Origin: an uncultured Photobacterium sp.
GTDB lineage: Bacteria; Pseudomonadota; Gammaproteobacteria; Enterobacterales; Vibrionaceae
Direction: 5' to 3'
NCBI RefSeq assembly: GCF_947502415.1
Contig: NZ_CANMZV010000003.1
Location: forward strand, 62,001-126,000
DNA: 64,000 nucleotides
Part shown: piece by piece, positions 57,471 through 64,000 of the stretch
Position numbering within the stretch: the stretch's first letter is position 1
Layout of the letters: each line of letters begins with the position of its first letter
The notes under the pieces: generated by a model
What the model was told of the DNA's origin: nothing
The model's input: the letters and a program-made list of their open reading frames with translations, nothing else
Databases searched by the model: none
Translations under genes and position numbers: made by a program

Positions 57471-58555
57471 GTGAGCAAGGAAAAGATTCTATTTATTGAC
57501 CGTGACGGCACTTTAATTGTTGAGCCACCCATTGATTTTCAAGTCGACCGCCTGGATAAACTCAAACTGGAGCCCTTAGTAATCCCGTCACTGCTCCAGT
57601 TACAGGATGCCGGATACACGCTGGTTATGGTAACAAATCAAGATGGCCTGGGCACTGACAGCTACCCACAGGAAGATTTCGACGCCCCGCACCAAATGAT
57701 GATGGAAATTTTCGAATCACAAGGGGTCAGGTTTGCCGATACATTAGTTTGTCCGCATTTTGAAGAAGATAACTGTGCCTGCCGCAAACCCAAACTGGGA
57801 ATGGTTAAAGAATATCTCCGCGAAGGCCGGGTCGACTTCGAGCACTCAGCCGTTATCGGAGATCGTCCTACGGATCTTGAGCTAGCCGAAAACATGGCAA
57901 TCCGTGGTATTCGCTACGCCCCGGTTCCGGCTGATGAGACAACCATGAACTGGCCACAGATCGTCAAAGATCTCACAACCTCACCGCGGATCGCCGAAGT
58001 TATTCGTACCACCAAAGAAACCAATATCCGCGTCAAGGTCAACTTGGATGAGTCCGGAGGTAATGTAATTGAAACCGGACTGGGTTTCTTTGATCACATG
58101 TTAGATCAAATCGCCACCCACGGCGGATTCCACCTGGAACTGACGGTAGACGGCGACCTGCACATTGATGATCACCACAGTGTAGAAGATACCGCGCTGG
58201 CGCTCGGCGAAGCGCTGAAAAAGGCGCTCGGTGACAAACGCGGGATCAGCCGCTTCGGTTTTAGTCTGCCGATGGATGAATGCCTGGCACAGTGCGCGCT
58301 GGATCTCTCCGGTCGCCCGTACCTGAAATTTGATGCTGCATTTGACCGCGAGCAAGTCGGCGACCTGTCAACAGAAATGGTGTCGCACTTCTTCCGTTCC
58401 CTGACCGATACCCTGGCCTGCACACTTCACCTGTCATCGACCGGTGATAACAACCACCACATTGTCGAAAGCTTGTTCAAGGCATTTGGCCGTACCTTAC
58501 GCCAAGCTATCCGTGTCGAAGGCAACGAACTACCGAGTAGTAAAGGGGTACTGTA

Positions 58556-58556
<1 letters not shown>
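57471..58556 (+). CDS. hisB: Bifunctional histidinol-phosphatase/imidazoleglycerol-phosphate dehydratase
   Basis: A fusion of two pathway steps in 361 residues. The N-terminal HAD phosphatase (~1-165) has FIDRDGTL with both catalytic Asp and a zinc loop [15 protein letters not shown]. The C-terminal dehydratase (~167-361) has paired Mn motifs [33 protein letters not shown] and the later ...NNHHIVES. The start is GTG 57471, twelve bases after hisC. The fusion is the enterobacterial/Vibrionaceae type. Confidence 0.98.
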
Positions 58557-59946
<1,390 letters not shown>

Positions 59947-59963
59947 AAGACAAGGAGAAAACT

Positions 59964-60737
59964 ATGCTAGCAAGACGAATCGTCCCTTGTCTTGATGTCC
60001 GTGACGGACAGGTCGTCAAGGGAGTTCAGTTCCGCAACCATGAAATCATCGGCGACATCGTCCCGCTTGCCAAACGCTACGCAGATGAAGGTGCTGATGA
60101 ACTGGTATTCTACGATATTACCGCTTCCAGTGATGGTCGAGTCGTCGACAAGAGCTGGGTAGCACGGGTTGCCGAAGTCATTGATATCCCGTTTTGTGTC
60201 GCAGGCGGGATCAAGTCGACTGAAGATGCTGCCCGTATCCTACAATTTGGCGCAGACAAAGTGTCAATCAACTCCCCGGCTCTGCTCAACCCAGCGCTGA
60301 TCACCGAGCTGGCTGATAAATTCGGGGTACAGTGTATTGTGGTCGGTATCGACTCCTACTTTGATGCAAAAGCAGGCAAATACCAAGTATATCAATTTAC
60401 CGGAGATGAAAGTCGCACCCAAGTCACCCGATGGGAAACCCGCGACTGGGTAGAGGAAGTACAAAAACGCGGGGCCGGTGAAATCGTCCTGAACATGATG
60501 AACCAGGACGGTGTCCGGCAAGGCTATGACCTCAAACAGCTCAATATGGTACGGGAAGTTTGTCACGTCCCCCTGATCGCTTCCGGTGGTGCAGGAGAAA
60601 TGGTTCACTTCGCCAACGCCTTTAATAAAGCCAATGTTGATGGAGCCCTGGCGGCATCCGTCTTTCATAAGCAGATCATTAATATCGGCAAGTTAAAACA
60701 GTACCTGAAACAACAAAATGTGGAGATCCGACTATGA
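59964..60737 (+). CDS. hisF: Imidazole glycerol phosphate synthase, cyclase subunit HisF
   Basis: Closes the imidazole ring using ammonia channelled from HisH and releases AICAR to purine synthesis. It has 257 residues and a TIM barrel. The catalytic Asp11 is in [15 protein letters not shown] and the second Asp (~130) in VVGIDSYFD. Phosphate loops are CVAGGIKS and IASGGAGE. The last four bases overlap hisI. Confidence 0.98.
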   Translation: MLARRIVPCLDVRDGQVVKGVQFRNHEIIGDIVPLAKRYADEGADELVFYDITASSDGRVVDKSWVARVAEVIDIPFCVAGGIKSTEDAARILQFGADKVSINSPALLNPALITELADKFGVQCIVVGIDSYFDAKAGKYQVYQFTGDESRTQVTRWETRDWVEEVQKRGAGEIVLNMMNQDGVRQGYDLKQLNMVREVCHVPLIASGGAGEMVHFANAFNKANVDGALAASVFHKQIINIGKLKQYLKQQNVEIRL

Positions 60738-61360
60738 GCCTGGCGACAAGTATCAATTGGGAAAAAGTTGACGGGCTGGTTCCGGCAATCATCCAGGATA
60801 ACACCAGTGGACAGGTCTTGATGCTGGGTTATATGAATGAAGAGGCGTTGAATAAAACACTCGATACCCGACAAGTCACTTTCTGGTCACGCAGCAAAGA
60901 GCGGCTCTGGACCAAAGGTGAAACGTCAGGCAATGTCCTCAAACTAAAAAGCGTTAAGCTGGATTGTGATCAGGATACGCTACTGGTCAAGGTTGACCCT
61001 GTCGGCCCGACCTGTCACCTCAACACACCCACTTGTTTCGACAGCAATACGGCAGAAGAAGGACAGGTTGAACAGCCTGCGCTGGTGTTCCTTCATCAAC
61101 TGGAACAAGTCTTGGCTGCTCGTAAGGGTGCCGATCCAGCCTCTTCCTACACAGCCAGCCTCTACGCCCGAGGCACCAAGCGTATTTCGCAAAAGGTGGG
61201 TGAAGAAGGCGTCGAAGTCGCGCTTGCGGCAACGTCGGGTGACAAGGAGGAGCTAGTTTGTGAGTCAGCCGATCTAATCTACCACCTGATCGTATTGCTT
61301 CAGGATCAAGGACTCTCACTGTCAGATATCACCGCCAAATTACAAGAGCGCCATAAATAA
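60734..61360 (+). CDS. hisI: Bifunctional phosphoribosyl-AMP cyclohydrolase/phosphoribosyl-ATP pyrophosphatase
   Basis: Carries pathway steps 2 and 3 in 208 residues. The HisI domain (~1-115) has [31 protein letters not shown] and the Zn/Mg cysteines ([21 protein letters not shown]). The HisE domain (~118-208) has [20 protein letters not shown]. It is last gene of the operon, followed by a terminator. Confidence 0.98.
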   Translation: MSLATSINWEKVDGLVPAIIQDNTSGQVLMLGYMNEEALNKTLDTRQVTFWSRSKERLWTKGETSGNVLKLKSVKLDCDQDTLLVKVDPVGPTCHLNTPTCFDSNTAEEGQVEQPALVFLHQLEQVLAARKGADPASSYTASLYARGTKRISQKVGEEGVEVALAATSGDKEELVCESADLIYHLIVLLQDQGLSLSDITAKLQERHK

Positions 61361-61412
61361 CAGCCTCAAGTAACCAACAGATAAATTATTTCTGGGGCCA
61401 TAACGTTAAAAA

Positions 61413-61440
61413 CCTGGGGACTTCCCAGGCTTCTTTTTTT
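61413..61440 (+). terminator. Terminator of the his operon
   Basis: The stem CCTGGG/CCCAGG (61413-61418 with 61424-61429) followed by CTTCTTTTTTT. Confidence 0.88.
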
Positions 61441-61569
61441 GCCATATAGCAACAAATATCTGTCAGGATAATATCAACCGGGGTAAGTAAGTATTCAGAT
61501 AATTGCTCAAGAAAAATCATCTAGAACAAGGAATAATGATCAAATACTTATGCTGATTGATATAATTCC

Positions 61570-62148
61570 TTATCGGCCTAGCGCTTCTTTATAATGCTTG
61601 CGACAAACAGAAACATAACGATCATTACCGCCAATTTCCACCTGATCACCATCAGCAATTGCTCGTCCGGTTTCGTCTTGACGGATCACCATATTCGCTT
61701 TACGACCGCAATGGCAGATGGTTTTCAATTCAACCAGCTTATCTGCCCACGATAATAAGTAACGACTGCCTTCAAATAGCTCGCCACGGAAATCACTACG
61801 CAAACCGTAACACAAAACAGGAATATGCATTTTGTCGACAACTTCTGTCAGTTGATACACCTGCTCTTTGGTCAAAAACTGGCATTCATCAATCAATACA
61901 CAATCAATTTTCGTGGTCGCAGCCAGGTCCTGAAGTTTACGATAAAGGTCATCACCAGCACAAAATAGCTCAGCGTCTTCTTGTAGACCAATACGAGAAC
62001 TCACCTTTCCTTTACCATATCGATCATCAATCGCCGCAGTAAAAATCACCGGCGTCATACCACGCTCTCGATAGTTAAAAGATGACTGTAATAAGGTCGT
62101 CGACTTACCCGCATTCATTGCCGAGTAATAGAAATACATCTGGGCCAT
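61570..62148 (-). CDS. tdk: Thymidine kinase
   Basis: Phosphorylates thymidine in the pyrimidine salvage pathway. It has 192 residues from ATG 62148. The P-loop is [12 protein letters not shown] (~8-19), the Walker B-like Asp lies in [10 protein letters not shown] (~84-93), the lid/zinc Cys in [10 protein letters not shown], and the substrate loop follows it. The frame is open 36 codons further upstream, but that stretch is not family-like, while GGGGAG precedes this ATG. It converges on the his operon. Confidence 0.97.
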   Translation of the reverse strand: MAQMYFYYSAMNAGKSTTLLQSSFNYRERGMTPVIFTAAIDDRYGKGKVSSRIGLQEDAELFCAGDDLYRKLQDLAATTKIDCVLIDECQFLTKEQVYQLTEVVDKMHIPVLCYGLRSDFRGELFEGSRYLLSWADKLVELKTICHCGRKANMVIRQDETGRAIADGDQVEIGGNDRYVSVCRKHYKEALGR

Positions 62149-62234
62149 ATGGCTCCCCGTCAAAGCGCAAAAAACTGCGCAAATGCTACAGAAAAGAGGG
62201 GGGAATTGAAAGCGTGCCACTGCACGAAAAACGC

Positions 62235-62268
62235 AAAAAAAAAAGCCCGCAATCAAATTGCAGGCTTT
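62235..62268 (-). terminator. Terminator of the NhaC-family antiporter gene
   Basis: The stem AAAGCCCGCAAT/ATTGCAGGCTTT with one mismatch (62242-62253 with 62257-62268), followed on the minus strand by a long T-run. Confidence 0.88.
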
Positions 62269-62295
62269 CTCTTTTAGCGAAGTCTAAACTATGTA

Positions 62296-63897
62296 TTAGC
62301 TTTTCATTTTCGCAGCCACTGCCGTTGGACGGCGAGATAACCACATCAGTGTCAAACAGACAAGGATAAAGGCAATCAATGCAGCCATGAATGCAACAGC
62401 CATTGAACTAGTCAGGCCGAGCGCCAAGAAACCAACTGTTGATACCAGCGCTACAGACAAGGCATACGGCAACTGAGTCGCTACGTGATCAATATGATGA
62501 CAACGCGCACCGGTCGAAGACAAGATCGTTGTATCTGAAATCGGTGAACAGTGGTCGCCGAAAACAGAACCCGCCAGAACCGCACCAAGCATTGGCAGCA
62601 TTAAAGTGATATCTGCAGCGGCAGCCAAATCACCCGCGATTGGCAACATAATGCCGAAAGTACCCCAAGAAGTACCTGTCGAGAATGCCATCAGACCCGC
62701 CAGCAGGAACAGGATTGCCGGTAGCAACATAGGGCTGATATTACCTTGAACAAGAGTCGATAGGTATTTACCAGTAGCCATATCACTGATCACGCTACCG
62801 ATGCTCCAGGCAAATAGCAGAATAAGAATAGCGCCGAACATTGATTTAGCACCAGTCCACAGAGTCGATGCAATATCAGACATTGGAAGACGCTGGCGAA
62901 TAACCGGGATCATTGCTGCCACAAAGCCAACCATTCCACCGTAGACCAGAGACATACCCACATTGGTATTTTCGAAGGCACCAAGAATATTAAAGGCAAT
63001 ACCGTTAGCAGCCAGAGCCTGGTAACCAGTGAACACCATAAAGAAGAAAGTTGAGAAAATCAGCGCAACAATCGGCATTACCAAATCAGCAACACGACCA
63101 TTTTCACTTTCTTCAATTTCTAGTTCATCATTTAAATCTTTTGCTTGGCTGTCATCATCACCTTCATCAAAACCATGACCATGACTTGCCTGCATTTCGT
63201 GTTTTTTCATTGGGCCGATATCCAACTGGAACCAAGCCACAACAAATACCATCAATAAAGCAAATACCGCGTAAAAGTTCATTGGGGCAAGCTGAAGAAA
63301 TGCGCTCAATGCAGAATATTCGGTCACACCGTGCGATACCAAAATACCACCAATCAGCGTAATAATATAAGCACCCCAGCTTGATGCAGGCATCAATACA
63401 CACATTGGAGCCGCGGTTGAATCCAGAATGTAAGCTAGTTTGGCACGAGAAACATAAAAACGATCAGTAACAGGGCGAGAAATTGAACCTACCGCCAGGC
63501 TATTAAAATAGTCATCAACGAAAATAAATACCCCAAGAAACGCTGCTAGCAATTTTGCGCCACGCTTCGATTTAATTTTGGTTTGTGCCCACTCAGCAAA
63601 AGCACGTGTACCACCAGAAAGGGTTAATAGTGCAGTCGTCATTCCCAAAAGGATTAGGAAAGCGACAATACTCATATTCCAACTATTAATAGAGCCGTCG
63701 TCAATGAACAGGCCTTTAACTGTATTACCCACATATTCAGTGGTCATGCCCAATGAAAAGTCAGTTAGCAGGAAGGAACCAAGAAGGACACCAACACCGA
63801 GGGAAACCAATACGCGACGAGTAAGAATCGCAAGGCCGAGTGCCACTAAAGGCGGTAATAATGAAATAGATGAATGGGAAAAATCTACGATATTCAT
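62296..63897 (-). CDS. NhaC-family Na+/H+ antiporter
   Basis: A 533-residue inner-membrane protein with about eleven or twelve helices. NhaC/MleN-type features include GMTTALLTLSGGTRAFAEWA, FIFVDDYFNSLAVGS, FSTGTSWGTFGIMLP and FGDHCSPISDTTILSS. A cytoplasmic loop at ~218-255 is rich in His and acidic residues (MKKHEMQASHGHGF, DEGDDDSQ). It probably exchanges Na+ for H+, or an organic acid plus Na+ as MleN does; the exact substrate is not decided. The start is ATG 63897 (MNIVDFSHSS), since codons further upstream are not family-like. Confidence 0.88.
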   Translation of the reverse strand: MNIVDFSHSSISLLPPLVALGLAILTRRVLVSLGVGVLLGSFLLTDFSLGMTTEYVGNTVKGLFIDDGSINSWNMSIVAFLILLGMTTALLTLSGGTRAFAEWAQTKIKSKRGAKLLAAFLGVFIFVDDYFNSLAVGSISRPVTDRFYVSRAKLAYILDSTAAPMCVLMPASSWGAYIITLIGGILVSHGVTEYSALSAFLQLAPMNFYAVFALLMVFVVAWFQLDIGPMKKHEMQASHGHGFDEGDDDSQAKDLNDELEIEESENGRVADLVMPIVALIFSTFFFMVFTGYQALAANGIAFNILGAFENTNVGMSLVYGGMVGFVAAMIPVIRQRLPMSDIASTLWTGAKSMFGAILILLFAWSIGSVISDMATGKYLSTLVQGNISPMLLPAILFLLAGLMAFSTGTSWGTFGIMLPIAGDLAAAADITLMLPMLGAVLAGSVFGDHCSPISDTTILSSTGARCHHIDHVATQLPYALSVALVSTVGFLALGLTSSMAVAFMAALIAFILVCLTLMWLSRRPTAVAAKMKS

Positions 63898-64000
63898 GAT
63901 CTCTACGACAACCAATCTAGGTTGGAGATCTACTGCTGAGCACGACATTTCGTCGTCAAGAGAAGAGTATAAAGGAAAGCAAGTCCCCTATTCCGACCCC
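63898..64000. other. Antiporter upstream region, cut by the window edge
   Basis: About 100 bases of probable promoter and leader. No further feature can be supported. Confidence 0.4.

Noticed and set aside
61570..62256. Extended tdk start giving 228 residues
   Set aside because: The extra 36 residues are hydrophobic and Cys-rich, unlike thymidine kinase; ATG 62148 has a ribosome site and the family N-terminus.

Overview
The window looks like chromosome 1 of a marine member of the Vibrionaceae, most like Photobacterium. The reasons are the protein sequences, the ybgC-tolQRAB-pal-cpoB and cydAB-cydX-ybgE clusters, cysS divergent from ppiB-lpxH, adhE divergent from ychE, a hisL-hisGDCBHAFI operon, and mscK, alaE and retropepsin/ATP-grasp genes typical of marine gamma-proteobacteria. 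Species is not assigned. I see no rRNA, CRISPR array, insertion sequence, prophage or plasmid gene.

Layout. 1-2.9 kb: the end of a molybdopterin oxidoreductase and a fused iron-sulfur/membrane-anchor subunit. 3-5.4 kb: a ClpC-like AAA+ unfoldase. 5.7-7.3 kb: a chemoreceptor. 8.1-13.6 kb: two tRNA-Ser genes, an MscK-type channel, alaE, and a second identical tRNA-Ser(GGA). 13.9-16.5 kb: a YecA-family protein, a bile-acid-symporter-family carrier and nadA. 16.6-22.0 kb: the Tol-Pal envelope operon (minus strand). 22.3-25.5 kb: cytochrome bd oxidase (minus strand), including the 35-residue CydX, with two perfect FNR boxes upstream. 26.2-33.0 kb: a 24-codon small ORF (plus strand), then ruvB, ruvA, a chemoreceptor pseudogene, ruvC, yebC and aspS (minus strand). 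33.5-35.2 kb: cmoA-cmoB for tRNA wobble-uridine modification. 35.3-38.6 kb: a retropepsin-like lipoprotein, an inactive-transglutaminase/7TM protein and a RimK-like ATP-grasp ligase. 38.7-40.8 kb: a malY/patB remnant, an unknown protein and a degenerate short-chain dehydrogenase. 40.9-45.9 kb: adhE, ychE and a voltage-gated-type K+ channel. 46.0-50.4 kb: glpQ, cysS, ppiB, lpxH. 50.5-53.4 kb: a TSUP permease, an EAL-HDOD protein and ychJ. 53.6-61.4 kb: a small basic ORF, then the histidine operon with its leader peptide and attenuator. 61.6-64 kb: tdk and an NhaC-family antiporter.

Most of this is conserved core metabolism and envelope biology, organised for a facultative anaerobe: bd oxidase, AdhE and a DMSO-reductase-type enzyme, with FNR- and CRP-like sites upstream of cydA and adhE. 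The least ordinary elements are the three-gene retropepsin/7TM/ATP-grasp cassette, the ClpC-like unfoldase with a ClpP-docking motif, the small ORF and its transcript-like unit between cydA and ruvB, and two decayed genes: a chemoreceptor between ruvC and ruvA, and an internally deleted malY.
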